Assembly: GCF_018682675.1 (NCBI RefSeq)
Contig: NZ_JAFMTR010000043.1
Coordinates: 1-43,242, forward strand
Direction of reading: 5' to 3'
Length of the DNA stretch: 43,242 nucleotides
From: Sphingopyxis soli
GTDB taxonomy: Bacteria; Pseudomonadota; Alphaproteobacteria; Sphingomonadales; Sphingomonadaceae
This document shows positions 1-8,679 of this stretch, piece after piece; position 1 is the first letter of the stretch, and each line of letters begins with the position of its first letter. A program made the position numbers and the translations under genes. The notes beneath the pieces were generated by a model, which did not search any database, was not told where the DNA came from, and saw nothing but the letters and a program-made list of their open reading frames with translations.

Positions 1-63
1 GGGGTCCATGACTTCAGCGCTGCGGTGGATCCCGGATCAAGTCCGGGATGACGAATGACAGCA
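1..63. repeat. Left copy of 63-bp terminal inverted repeat (REP-like)
   Basis: Bases 1-63 are the exact reverse complement of 43180-43242; the match stops at base 64. Inside is a hairpin with an 8-bp stem (ATCCCGGA at 29-36, TCCGGGAT at 42-49) and loop TCAAG. From memory this is the core of an intergenic palindrome frequent in sphingomonad genomes. It probably marks where an assembly stopped. Confidence 0.9.
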
Positions 64-91
64 AACGACCGGAAGCTGACCCATCCTGCAT

Positions 92-194
92 CGTCACCCT
101 GAACTTGTTTCAGGGTCCATGGTCTGCCGTTTCCTTCGGCGCCGCGCCGGATGCAAGGCCCGGCCATGGATGCTGAAACAAGTTCAGGGTGACG
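92..194. repeat. Inverted pair of REP-like palindromes
   Basis: Two 31-nt arms, 92-122 and 164-194, are reverse complements with two mismatches. Each begins with CGTCACCCTGAAC at its outer end and ends in CCATGG at its inner end. They enclose 41 nt and could fold into one long hairpin. This is a second palindrome family, distinct from the one at 1-63. The rest of 1-411 shows no convincing gene. Confidence 0.85.
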
Positions 195-411
195 AGAATT
201 GAAGGTCTGGAATCCACCCCGAAGCCGCCATCCTGCCGCCCGATTTTTCGCTGTCCTACATCGTTCGGGCGCGATAGCTTCGCGCCATACCGCCTGCCGC
301 ATCCTTTGTTTCGCATAGGGTGCGGACGGCAAAAGTTGGTCGCACAAGGCTGAACTTTGCTGAACTTTGGGACGGACAGGCCAATGTCCTGCCACCGCAT
401 GGAGACGATCG

Positions 412-1725
412 ATGAGGGGTGACAACGACCAGCTGGCGTCTTTCTGGATGCCGTTCACCGCCAACCGCGCGTACAAGGCGAACCCGCGCCAGCTCGTGTC
501 CGCGAGCGGCATGTATTACCGGTCGAGCGACGGGCGCGAAATCCTCGACGGCACTGCCGGCCTCTGGTGCAGCAACGCAGGTCATTGCCGACCCGAGATT
601 GCCGAGGCGATCGCAAAGGCCGCATCGACGCTCGATTTCGCGCCGACCTTCCAGCTCGGCCACCCGTTGCCGTTCGAACTCGCCCAGCGCGTCGCGGCGC
701 TGATGCCCGACGGTCTCGACCGCATCTTCTTCACCAACAGCGGGTCGGAGTCAGTCGACTCCGCGCTCAAGATCGCGCTCGCGATCCAGCGCGCGAAGGG
801 ACAGGGAACGCGCACCCGCCTGATCGGCCGTGAGCGCGGCTATCACGGCACCGGCTTTGGCGGGATCACGGTTGGCGGGCTCGTCAACAACCGGCGGGTC
901 TTTTCGACGCTGCCCGGCGCCGATCATCTGCGCCATACGCACGATATCGGCCGCAACGCCTTCGCGCGCGGCTTCCCCCGACATGGCGCCGAACTGGCCG
1001 ACGATCTGCAGCGCCTCGTCGACCTGCACGGCGCAGAGACGATCGCGGCGGTGATCGTCGAGCCGATGGCGGGCTCGACCGGGGTGCTCGTCCCGCCGGT
1101 GGGCTATCTCCAGCGGCTGCGCGAGATTTGCGACCGCAACGGCATCCTCCTGATCTTCGACGAGGTCATCACCGCGTTCGGCCGCGTCGGCGCGCCGACG
1201 GCGTCGGAGGCATGGGGCGTCACCCCCGATATCATCACGATGGCGAAGGGGCTGACCAACGCGGCGGTTCCGATGGGCGCGGTGGCGGTAAAGCGCGAAT
1301 TGCACGATGCGGTGATCGACAGCGTGCCGGGCGGCATCGAGCTGTTCCACGGCTACACCTATTCGGGCCATCCGCTCGCCAGCGCCGCGGGTCTTGCGAC
1401 GCTCGACCTCTATGCGCGCGACGGCCTGTTCGACCGCGCAAACGACCTCGCGGCCTATTGGGAGGACGCGGCGCACGGCCTGAAGGGACGCCGCCATGTC
1501 ATCGACATCCGCACCATCGGTCTTGTCGCGGGGATCGAACTCGAACCGCGCCCCGGCGCCCCCACCGCGCGCGCGATGGAGCTGTTCCACGCCGCCTTCG
1601 ACAACGGCCTGCTTGTCCGCGCGACGGGCGATATCATCGCGCTCTCGCCCCCGCTGATCGTCGAGAAGGCGCAGATCGACGAGATGTTCGGAAAGCTGGC
1701 CGAGCTTCTCGAAACGATCGATTAG
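412..1725 (+). CDS. Omega-amino acid:pyruvate aminotransferase (class III, PLP)
   Basis: Class III PLP-dependent transaminase of 437 aa, the usual size. The N-terminal WMPFTANR signature (residues 12-19) and the LDGTAGLWC stretch (45-53) are typical of beta-alanine/omega-amino acid:pyruvate transaminases. The cofactor-pairing aspartate is D250 in IFDEV, and the Schiff-base lysine is K279 in TMAKGLTNA. It should move amino groups from omega-amino acids or amines to pyruvate in the cytoplasm. The start at 412 is chosen because GGAGA lies at 401-405; an upstream in-frame ATG at 367 lacks a site. Its stop overlaps that of the convergent kinase gene. The exact substrate cannot be read from sequence. 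Confidence 0.93.
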   Translation: MRGDNDQLASFWMPFTANRAYKANPRQLVSASGMYYRSSDGREILDGTAGLWCSNAGHCRPEIAEAIAKAASTLDFAPTFQLGHPLPFELAQRVAALMPDGLDRIFFTNSGSESVDSALKIALAIQRAKGQGTRTRLIGRERGYHGTGFGGITVGGLVNNRRVFSTLPGADHLRHTHDIGRNAFARGFPRHGAELADDLQRLVDLHGAETIAAVIVEPMAGSTGVLVPPVGYLQRLREICDRNGILLIFDEVITAFGRVGAPTASEAWGVTPDIITMAKGLTNAAVPMGAVAVKRELHDAVIDSVPGGIELFHGYTYSGHPLASAAGLATLDLYARDGLFDRANDLAAYWEDAAHGLKGRRHVIDIRTIGLVAGIELEPRPGAPTARAMELFHAAFDNGLLVRATGDIIALSPPLIVEKAQIDEMFGKLAELLETID

Positions 1726-2948
1726 CCGTCGGCGGCGAGCGGGAAGGTCACCGAAACCTTCGTGCCCTTGCCAAGCTCGCTTTCGATATCGAGCTGCCCC
1801 TGGTGGCGCTCGCTGATATGTTTGACGATCGCAAGGCCGAGCCCGGTGCCGCCGACCGAGCGGCTGCGTGCTTCGTCGACGCGGTAGAAGCGTTCGGTCA
1901 GGCGCGGCAGATGGTCGGGGGCGATGCCTTCGCCCTCGTCGCTGACCGAGAGCCGGACGCGTTGTCCCTCGCGCGCCAGTTCGACCGTGACCGGCGTTCC
2001 GGGACGGCCATATTTCATCGCATTGGAAATGATATTGTGGGCCAGTTGTCCGAGCTGCGCCTCGTCGCCGAGAATAGGCTGCGCGCTGCGGCCGAGCCTC
2101 GCGACGATATCCTTCGGACGCGCGGCCTCGCTGTCCTGCAATTGGGCGATCGTCGTCTTGACGATGGCGGCCAGATTGACCGGTCGGGTGGGGCGGCGGA
2201 AACGGTCCGCCTCGACGCGCGAGATCGAGAGGAGGTCGATCACCAGCTGCTGCATCCGCCGCGCCTCGCGCTCGATAATCGACAGGAAACGGTGGCGCAT
2301 CGGGGCGTCGGCTTCGCCGTTCATGTCCTGCAGCGTTTCGACATAGCCGAGGATCGCCGCAAGCGGCGTGCGCAGCTCGTGACTGGCGTTGGCGACGAAA
2401 TCGGATCGCATCCGGTCCGCGGCGTCGATCGCCGAGCGGTCGGAGAGGAAGATGATCCGCTCGCTGCCCGACAGCGTGGCGATGCGCATCGTCCAGCGCT
2501 GGCCGGGGCGGGGGAAGTCGACGAGATTGAGCGTTTCCAGCGGTGCGTCGCCCCCGATGCGCGCCAGCCATTCGGTCGCGGCGGGATGGCGAATCGCGGT
2601 GCGGATGTCGGCGCCGACGATGTGGCGGCCGAGCAGGCGCACCGCGGCGTCGTTGACGATCGTGACGACATTGTCGGCAACGCCGATCAGCGGTTCATCC
2701 TCCTGGTCGACCCACAGCGCAAAATCGGGATGGCGGAGCAGCGAAACCGGCGGCGCTTCGATCTTGGGGGGGGCTTGCGGGTCGGGAAGCGGCGAGGGCA
2801 GGGCGCCGTAAACGATTGCGACGCCGGCGACTCCCGCCACGGCGATAATCGCGATCGAAAGCGCATCGCCGCCCGCCAACGCCGCAAAGATGGCCGCGAT
2901 GGCGACCAGGGTGAGGGCGGCAACAAGGCTCGAGAGACGATCGAACAT
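1722..2948 (-). CDS. phoR: PhoR-like membrane sensor histidine kinase
   Basis: A 408-aa sensor kinase. It has two hydrophobic N-terminal segments (about 8-25 and 31-49), a PAS-like region (about 75-170), a HisKA domain with phospho-acceptor H190 in SHELRTPL, then N-box N309, a G1 box at about 338-341 (DEGEG) and the GGTGLGLAI G2 box at 366-374. The RFYRVDEARS stretch at 353-362 is typical of PhoR, which senses phosphate status and phosphorylates PhoB. No phoB, pst or phoU gene is in the window, so the name rests on sequence resemblance only. The start at 2948 is chosen because the membrane segments begin just after it. The stop codons of this gene and the aminotransferase share bases. Confidence 0.88.
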   Translation of the reverse strand: MFDRLSSLVAALTLVAIAAIFAALAGGDALSIAIIAVAGVAGVAIVYGALPSPLPDPQAPPKIEAPPVSLLRHPDFALWVDQEDEPLIGVADNVVTIVNDAAVRLLGRHIVGADIRTAIRHPAATEWLARIGGDAPLETLNLVDFPRPGQRWTMRIATLSGSERIIFLSDRSAIDAADRMRSDFVANASHELRTPLAAILGYVETLQDMNGEADAPMRHRFLSIIEREARRMQQLVIDLLSISRVEADRFRRPTRPVNLAAIVKTTIAQLQDSEAARPKDIVARLGRSAQPILGDEAQLGQLAHNIISNAMKYGRPGTPVTVELAREGQRVRLSVSDEGEGIAPDHLPRLTERFYRVDEARSRSVGGTGLGLAIVKHISERHQGQLDIESELGKGTKVSVTFPLAADG

Positions 2949-3086
2949 CGCTCGCGCGCCCTCGCACGAAGCAGGGCGTGCCGCAAGGATGTTCGCAGTC
3001 GTTAACCCCTGTCGCGCGAATGTCCCAAAGAGGGAAGCGGACGGAGCAAGGCGGTCTTTTGCTTTTCCGCGACGCTTCATTGGTTT

Positions 3087-3512
3087 ATGCGCAGCGCGAT
3101 GGAAGACAGCCCGATCCCCGCCGAAAATTCTGCCGATCCAGCCGATGCCGCACCGTCGCGGCGCCGGATGCTGGCGCTCGGCGCGGTTGGCGTGTCGGCG
3201 GCGCTGACGATCCGCCCGGCCTTTGCCCAGACCGCGGTGTCGGTGATGAACTGCCAGATTCCCGTTCCCGGTCCGACCGCGGCGGGCAAATATATCGACG
3301 CGCAGGGCAAGCTGGTGCCGCCGGGCACGAAGGGCGCCTTCCCGGGATCGCCGCGCCCGTTCACCGGTGAGGAAGTGAAGCGCGCCTTTCGCGGCCAGAC
3401 GCTGCCGGGCACCAGCTACAACCAGTCGCAGGCCTATCTGCAATATATCCGGCGCTTGCAGGCAGGGCAGAGCGGCTTTACCTGTTTCGCATCGATCCAG
3501 ATGCCGCGCTGA
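3087..3512 (+). CDS. Small Tat-signal protein of unknown function
   Basis: A 141-aa protein I do not recognise. Residues 24-50 form a twin-arginine signal peptide: a SRRRMLALG motif, a hydrophobic stretch, then an AFA/Q cleavage site near 47. The mature part is about 93 residues, rich in Gly, Pro and Gln, with two cysteines (C56 and C134) that could pair outside the cytoplasm. Export as a folded protein through Tat is inferred; tatABC lies in the same window. It is divergent from the PhoR-like kinase with a 138-bp gap. An ATG at 3099 is an alternative start that keeps the signal. Confidence 0.7.
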   Translation: MRSAMEDSPIPAENSADPADAAPSRRRMLALGAVGVSAALTIRPAFAQTAVSVMNCQIPVPGPTAAGKYIDAQGKLVPPGTKGAFPGSPRPFTGEEVKRAFRGQTLPGTSYNQSQAYLQYIRRLQAGQSGFTCFASIQMPR

Positions 3513-3564
3513 TCATCGCTCCCCCGATCATGCGATGCGCGGCGTCGCAGACAAAGGGACAGAT

Positions 3565-4566
3565 GTGAAACTCGCTTCGCTCAAGCACGGCCGCGACGGC
3601 CGGCTCGTTGTCGTCTCCGACGACCTCGCCTGGTACGCCGACGCCGGCGCGATCGCCCCGACGCTGCAGGCGGCGCTCGACGATTGGGAAGATGCGGCAC
3701 CGCGGCTCGCGGCGCTGGCGGAGGACGTCAACCACGAAGCCATCCCGCGCGAACGCTTCCACGAACGCGACGCCGCTTCGCCGCTGCCACGCGCATATCA
3801 GTGGGCCGACGGCAGTGCCTATGTGAACCATGTCGCGCTCGTCCGGCAGGCGCGCAATGCGGAGATGCCCGAAAGCTTCTGGCACGATCCCCTGATGTAC
3901 CAGGGCGGCAGCGATGCCTTCCTCGGCCCGCGCGATCCCATTCCGCTCGGCGATCCGGCGTGGGGATGCGATATGGAGGCGGAGGTCGTGGTGGTGACGG
4001 GCGATGTTCCGGCCGGGATCGACCCGGTCGCGGCGCGCGGCAAGATACTGCTCGTCGGCCTCACCAACGATGTGTCGCTGCGCGGCCTGATACCGGCCGA
4101 ACTCGCCAAGGGCTTCGGGTTTTTCCAGTCAAAGCCGTCCAGCGCGATGTCACCGGTATTCGTCACCCCCGACGCGCTTGGCGCGCGCTGGAAGGACGGC
4201 AAGCTGCACGGCGTGCTGTCAGTCGATCTCAACGGCAAACCGCTCGGCCGCGCCGACGCGGGCGTCGACATGACATTCGATTTCGGCGCGCTGATTGCCC
4301 ATGCGGCCAAGACGCGCAACCTCGGCGCCGGCACGATCATCGGGTCGGGCACCGTCTCCAACCGCGACGTCGACGGCGGTCCGGGCAGGCCGATCGCCGA
4401 GGGTGGGCTCGGCTATAGCTGCCTTGCCGAAGTCCGCACGGTCGAGACGATCCGGCAGGGCGAGCCGAAGACGCCGTTCATGCAAAAGGGCGACACGGTG
4501 CGCATCTGGATGGACGACGACCATCATCACAGCATTTTCGGCGCGATCGAGCAGACCGTCGCCTGA
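3565..4566 (+). CDS. Fumarylacetoacetate hydrolase family protein
   Basis: A 333-aa protein of the FAH fold, which hydrolyses C-C bonds or decarboxylates and isomerises 2-oxo acids with a divalent metal. Family metal ligands appear as E138 and E140 in CDMEAEV and D169 in LTNDVS; GTIIGSGTVSN (256-266) is a conserved active-site loop. The start is taken as GTG 3565 because AAGGGA lies at 3554-3559, five bases upstream; the longer ATG frame from 3535 has no site. Members include tyrosine-pathway fumarylacetoacetases and homologues of other specificity. No tyrosine-degradation gene is adjacent, so the substrate is open. Confidence 0.88.
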   Translation: MKLASLKHGRDGRLVVVSDDLAWYADAGAIAPTLQAALDDWEDAAPRLAALAEDVNHEAIPRERFHERDAASPLPRAYQWADGSAYVNHVALVRQARNAEMPESFWHDPLMYQGGSDAFLGPRDPIPLGDPAWGCDMEAEVVVVTGDVPAGIDPVAARGKILLVGLTNDVSLRGLIPAELAKGFGFFQSKPSSAMSPVFVTPDALGARWKDGKLHGVLSVDLNGKPLGRADAGVDMTFDFGALIAHAAKTRNLGAGTIIGSGTVSNRDVDGGPGRPIAEGGLGYSCLAEVRTVETIRQGEPKTPFMQKGDTVRIWMDDDHHHSIFGAIEQTVA

Positions 4567-4570
4567 TGCG

Positions 4571-4597
4571 AAAAGGGGCGGGATTTCTCCCGCCCCT
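4571..4597 (-). terminator. Intrinsic terminator of the Tad operon
   Basis: A perfect hairpin, AGGGGCGGGA-TTTC-TCCCGCCCCT at 4574-4597. On the minus strand it is followed by TTTT, so it fits a rho-independent terminator for the operon ending with tadC at 4624. On the plus strand there is no T run, but the stem may also stop readthrough from the FAH-family gene. Confidence 0.8.
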
Positions 4598-4623
4598 CGA
4601 TCGTCCGTCCCTGTGCGTGGGCT

Positions 4624-5673
4624 TCAGCCGCCCCCGCGACCGAAACCGCCGCCCGACATCGCGTCGCTGAGTGCGCAGGCCGCGGGCCCCAGGATGACGA
4701 TGAACAGCACCGGCAGGATGAACAGGATCAGCGGCACCGTCATGATCGCCGGCAGGCGCGCCGCCTTTTCCTCGGCGCGCATCATGCGTTCGTTGCGGAA
4801 TTCGGCCGACAGGACGCGCAGCGCGCTGGCCAGCGGCGTACCATATTTCTCGGTCTGGATCATGGTCGTCACGACGCCCTTCACCGACTCGAGATTGACG
4901 CGATAGGCGAGGTTCTCGAATGCCTGGCGGCGCTCGGTCAGGAAGCCGAGCTCGATCGAAGTCAGCGCGAACTCCTCGCCCAGCTCGGGATAGGCGCGGC
5001 CGAGTTCCTTCGACACGCGCGAGAAGGCGGCGTCGACGGTAAGACCCGCTTCGGCGCAGATGACGAGCAGGTCGAGCGCGTCGGGAAGCCCCTTGCGGAT
5101 CGCATCGGTACGCTTCTGGCGCTTGTTGTCGACGAACAGATCGGGCGCCTTGTAGCCGAGAATCAGCGCCGCCATCGTAAAGCCCGCGCGCTTGACCGTC
5201 GTAAGGTCGGGCCACATGTCCATGCCATAGATCAGCGTCGCGGCGATGCCGCCGAACAGGATCGGCAGCACGAGGCGGCCGAAGATCACGGCAACGGCCA
5301 GATCCTTCGACCGGATGCCCGCCTGCGCCAGCTTCTGCTGGACGTCCTTGATCTGCTCTTCCTGCAGCACCTGCAGCTTGCCGAGGAAGGTGCGCATCCG
5401 GTCGGCGGTCTGGTTCTTGCGGACCAGCTTGGCCCGGCGCTTGGTGGTCGAGGCCGTAATGCCGGCCTTGAGCTGTTCGCGGCGCTCGTTGAGCGCCTTG
5501 ACGCGCTTCGTCATCGGATTGCGTACGGTCAGCGCGCCATAGATGGCGAAGAGCACCGCGCCGACACCGACGGCGGCCAGCATCGTCGCCGCCCAGACGA
5601 CATCGATCCCCATCAGCTTGGGGCCGCTCTGGACTCCCGAGAAGGCGGCGGTGAGAAGGAAATGGCTGTTCAT
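4624..5673 (-). CDS. tadC: Tad pilus inner-membrane platform protein TadC
   Basis: Type II secretion F-domain protein of 349 aa, partner of TadB in the inner-membrane platform that works with the CpaF/TadA ATPase to assemble Flp pili. Hydrophobic segments lie near 24-46, 127-147, 158-176 and 310-335. The T2SF core includes the LPDALDLLVICAEAGLTVD stretch (about 198-216), with the EAG..V..A pattern of the family. It starts 13 bp after tadB stops and is the last gene of the operon, ahead of the terminator at 4571-4597. The glycine-rich tail (GGGFGRGGG) is unremarkable low complexity. Confidence 0.92.
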   Translation of the reverse strand: MNSHFLLTAAFSGVQSGPKLMGIDVVWAATMLAAVGVGAVLFAIYGALTVRNPMTKRVKALNERREQLKAGITASTTKRRAKLVRKNQTADRMRTFLGKLQVLQEEQIKDVQQKLAQAGIRSKDLAVAVIFGRLVLPILFGGIAATLIYGMDMWPDLTTVKRAGFTMAALILGYKAPDLFVDNKRQKRTDAIRKGLPDALDLLVICAEAGLTVDAAFSRVSKELGRAYPELGEEFALTSIELGFLTERRQAFENLAYRVNLESVKGVVTTMIQTEKYGTPLASALRVLSAEFRNERMMRAEEKAARLPAIMTVPLILFILPVLFIVILGPAACALSDAMSGGGFGRGGG

Positions 5674-5686
5674 CGGTCCGCGCCCC

Positions 5687-6655
5687 TCAGATCTCGAAGC
5701 TGATCATTTTTTTCATGATGAGGGCACCGATGCTCATCCAGATGAGCCCGCCGACCCCCGCGATGATCAGCCGTTGCTCGGTAAAGAAGCCGGCCAGATA
5801 CTGGGGGTTCATCGACCAGACGATGCCGAAGACGAAGAAGGGCAGCGCGCCGACAATATAGGCAGACGCCTTGGCTTCCGACGACATCGCGCGGATCTTC
5901 AGCTTCATCTGCGCGCGCTTGCGCAGAACGTCCGACAGATTCGCGAGCGTTTCGGCAAGGTTGCCGCCCGTCTCGCGCTGGATCTGGATGGTGATGCAGA
6001 AAAACTGGAACTCGGGCGTGCCGAGCATCTCGGCCGATTCCTGCAGTGCCGCTTCCATCGTGTTGCCGATGCGGATGCGTTCGACGACGCCTTTGAATTC
6101 TTCGCCGACCGGGCCGGGCAGTTCCTGGCTCACCACCTGGAAGGTTTCGGTCACGGGAAGACCCGATTTCAGGCCGCGGACGAGCAGGTCGATCGCGTCG
6201 GGAAAGCGGGTATTGAAAGCGTTGACGCGCTTCTTGATCAGGTGCCCCACGACCATGTGCGGAAAGCCGACAGCGACCATCAGCCCGACAAGCGCGGCGA
6301 GCAGCAACGGCGTCCGCAACACGAGCAGCGCGCCCGTCACGACCACGAACAGCCCCATGCACCAGAGCATATACTGGCTGAGATTCCACCCCTTGCCGGT
6401 GCGCCGCAGACGCTTTTCCATCAGCTCACGCCGCGGCATCAGGTTGGAGAGGCTCGCGGCGCCGCCGCCCCGGGCCTGGATCGTCTTGCGCATCTGCGCG
6501 GCGACGACGGCTTCGGTCGATGCGGCGTGACGGTCGCGGACCGACGACAGCCGGCGCTTCTTCACCCCGCTGACCGATGGACCGGCAAGCGCCATGACCA
6601 GCATGCCGACCGCGACGAAGGCGGCAACAACGACGAGGATCAATTGCAGGTTCAT
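5687..6655 (-). CDS. tadB: Tad pilus inner-membrane platform protein TadB
   Basis: Type II secretion F-domain protein of 322 aa. An N-terminal membrane anchor (about 5-25) is followed by a paired hydrophobic region (about 100-140), the T2SF core with PDAIDLLVRGLKSGLPV near 150-168 and the ETGGNLAE motif, then C-terminal membrane segments. It is a paralogue of the downstream TadC and should form the platform with it. The 71-bp gap to cpaE upstream is where cpaF/tadA normally lies; I find no remnant of that ATPase there in any frame. Confidence 0.92.
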   Translation of the reverse strand: MNLQLILVVVAAFVAVGMLVMALAGPSVSGVKKRRLSSVRDRHAASTEAVVAAQMRKTIQARGGGAASLSNLMPRRELMEKRLRRTGKGWNLSQYMLWCMGLFVVVTGALLVLRTPLLLAALVGLMVAVGFPHMVVGHLIKKRVNAFNTRFPDAIDLLVRGLKSGLPVTETFQVVSQELPGPVGEEFKGVVERIRIGNTMEAALQESAEMLGTPEFQFFCITIQIQRETGGNLAETLANLSDVLRKRAQMKLKIRAMSSEAKASAYIVGALPFFVFGIVWSMNPQYLAGFFTEQRLIIAGVGGLIWMSIGALIMKKMISFEI

Positions 6656-6726
6656 GTTCGCCCTTTGCCCGCCCTATCCTTGGGTGGCCGGAGCGGCCTG
6701 CCAGCCGGCAAGCCGCTTTGGCCGGT

Positions 6727-8007
6727 TCACTTGGCCTTTTTCGTCACCAGCGTGCCGAGGCCGCCGATCTTGTCGAGCAGCGAGCCACCCGACTTCGCCT
6801 TTGCCTTTGCCGGCGCGACCGGCGCCTCTTCGGCGCTTTCGTCGGCGCCGTCGATGACGAGGCGCATCAGGCTGGTCCAGACCTGACCGGCCTTCGTGCC
6901 CTTGCAGATCTCGGCGTAGGATTTGCCGAGTTTCGCCGACTGGCTGACCAGCTTGGGATCGAACGGAATGGTGAAGTCGATCGGTCGTTCGATCGACGAT
7001 TCGAATTCCTTGCGCGACAGCTCGCCAATGGCACTCTGGAATTTGTTGGCGACCAGAATCACCCGCGCACCCGGAACATTCTGCTTGAACCACGACAGCA
7101 GACGGATCGTGTCACGCGCCGATGCGAGCGTCACATCGCTGACCAGCAGGATCGTTCCGACTTCCTGCACCAGGTGGGGGAAGGGGATCAGAACGTGCCG
7201 GGGGATGTCGACGATCGTCATCTCGAACGCGTTGCGCAGCTCTTCCTCCAGCTGGAAAAAGGCCGAGCCGTCGGTCATCACCGGCTGGTGGATCGGCGCT
7301 TCGGCCGACAGCAGGCTGAGCTTGTCCGACGCGCGAACCATGGCGCGCTCGATGAACAGGCCGTCGATCCGGCTGGGATTGTCGATCGCGTCGATCAGGC
7401 CGCGGCCGGGCTCGAGGTCGAGCGTCAGCGCGCCGGTGCCGAAATGCACGTCGAGATCGAGGAGCGCGGTCTGACGGTCGGCCTGTTCGCTGATCGCCCA
7501 GGCGAGCGACGTCGAAACGAGCGACGCGCCGACGCCGCCGCGCACCCCGACCACCGCCATCATGTGATGCGGCTTGTCGTCGTGCATGTCGGCATGTTTC
7601 GGCGCCGACAGCATCGCCTGCGCCATCGTCAGCGATTCACGGACCTGATCGAGCGACAGCGGCTTCAGCAGATAGTCCTGGATGCCGCTCGACAGAAGGT
7701 CGCGGTACAGGCGGACGTCGTTCACCTGACCCGCCGCGATCACGACGGTGCCGGGTTCGCAAACCTCGGCCAGCGCGTTGATGTCGTTGATCGGGTCACC
7801 CGATTCGGACATGTCGACGAACAGGATGTTTGGGCTCGCCGAGACAGACAGCGACTGGACGGCGTTGCGCAGTCCGCCCTTGTTGCACTTCTCGGTCGGC
7901 CAGCCCATGTCGGCCGCGGCGACGCGGATCAGCTCCAGCGTATCGTCGTCGCAGACGAACGCATTGAAGGGGTCACGCAGCCCTGCTGCTTTGAAAGGAG
8001 CGTTCAC
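6727..8007 (-). CDS. cpaE: CpaE/TadZ-type ATPase-like pilus localisation protein
   Basis: A 426-aa protein with an N-terminal receiver-like domain (about 13-130, D65 at the phospho-acceptor position) fused to a MinD/ParA-type domain. The deviant Walker A reads GVRGGVGAS at 154-162; the P-loop lysine is replaced by alanine, as I recall for other CpaE/TadZ proteins, so ATP hydrolysis is doubtful. Members place the Tad machine, often at a pole. The GTG start at 8007 overlaps the TGA of cpaD and is preceded by GGAGG, supporting translational coupling. The C-terminal tail is Ala/Lys rich. Confidence 0.92.
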   Translation of the reverse strand: MNAPFKAAGLRDPFNAFVCDDDTLELIRVAAADMGWPTEKCNKGGLRNAVQSLSVSASPNILFVDMSESGDPINDINALAEVCEPGTVVIAAGQVNDVRLYRDLLSSGIQDYLLKPLSLDQVRESLTMAQAMLSAPKHADMHDDKPHHMMAVVGVRGGVGASLVSTSLAWAISEQADRQTALLDLDVHFGTGALTLDLEPGRGLIDAIDNPSRIDGLFIERAMVRASDKLSLLSAEAPIHQPVMTDGSAFFQLEEELRNAFEMTIVDIPRHVLIPFPHLVQEVGTILLVSDVTLASARDTIRLLSWFKQNVPGARVILVANKFQSAIGELSRKEFESSIERPIDFTIPFDPKLVSQSAKLGKSYAEICKGTKAGQVWTSLMRLVIDGADESAEEAPVAPAKAKAKSGGSLLDKIGGLGTLVTKKAK

Positions 8008-8654
8008 TGGCTGCCTCCGCTTGAGTTGGTGGTCTGTTGGGCCTTGAGTTCGCCGGCGCCCGTCTGCGGCCGTTCGCGATAGGTCTTGATCGCGCGCGTT
8101 GCGGCATTCGGATCATTTCCGGTCGAGGTCGAACCCTTGATCAGATCGTTGGGGTCGGCGACCATCGACGCGAGGTTGCTGTTCGTCGCGCAGCCATAGT
8201 TCGACGACGTGGCGTTGGTGAAGTTGATCGCCGACTTGCTCGACCAGTCGGGACAACCCGGAACATGGGCGGTCGCGCGCGTCACGATGACGCGGATCGA
8301 GCCGGGCGGAACGGCGCCGGTGGTGACCGGCACGTCGTTGCTGAGGAGCAGGCCGCGGCGTTCGACCATCGCGCGGACGGTCGCCTGCGCCTCGCTGGCG
8401 CCATAGACCGACGGGTCTTCGATGGCGATGCGGTCGCCGTAGCGCACACCCAACGCGTCGAGCCAGCCTTGAAGCCGACCCTGTTCGCTCGGCGCGATGT
8501 CGCCCGAACCGGCGGCCACGTCGAACTGATAGATGGTGTTCCGGACCACGGGCTGGTGGACCGATTCAAGGCCGCGATTGCCATTTGCCGCGCCCGTACA
8601 TCCGGCGAGCGTGGTTGCCAGTGCCAGGGCGGTCCAAGTTGCGATCTTCTTCAT
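8004..8654 (-). CDS. cpaD: Pilus assembly lipoprotein CpaD
   Basis: A 216-aa CpaD-family protein. An N-terminal signal ends in the lipobox LAGC with C19 as the lipidated residue, so it should be anchored in the outer membrane near the CpaC secretin. The family's conserved part includes CPDWS and a YGCATNSNLASMV stretch, consistent with CpaD. The start at 8654 is preceded by AGGAG at a spacing of seven. It lies 25 bp after cpaC and overlaps cpaE by four bases. The C-terminal stretch is rich in Thr, Ser and Gln and probably flexible. Confidence 0.9.
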   Translation of the reverse strand: MKKIATWTALALATTLAGCTGAANGNRGLESVHQPVVRNTIYQFDVAAGSGDIAPSEQGRLQGWLDALGVRYGDRIAIEDPSVYGASEAQATVRAMVERRGLLLSNDVPVTTGAVPPGSIRVIVTRATAHVPGCPDWSSKSAINFTNATSSNYGCATNSNLASMVADPNDLIKGSTSTGNDPNAATRAIKTYRERPQTGAGELKAQQTTNSSGGSQ

Positions 8655-8679
8655 CACTTTGCTCCTGAAAACCGGCGTG

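Noticed and set aside
6655..6727. Frameshifted or remnant cpaF between cpaE and tadB
   Set aside because: The 71-bp gap is far too short for a P-loop ATPase and contains no Walker motif in any frame.
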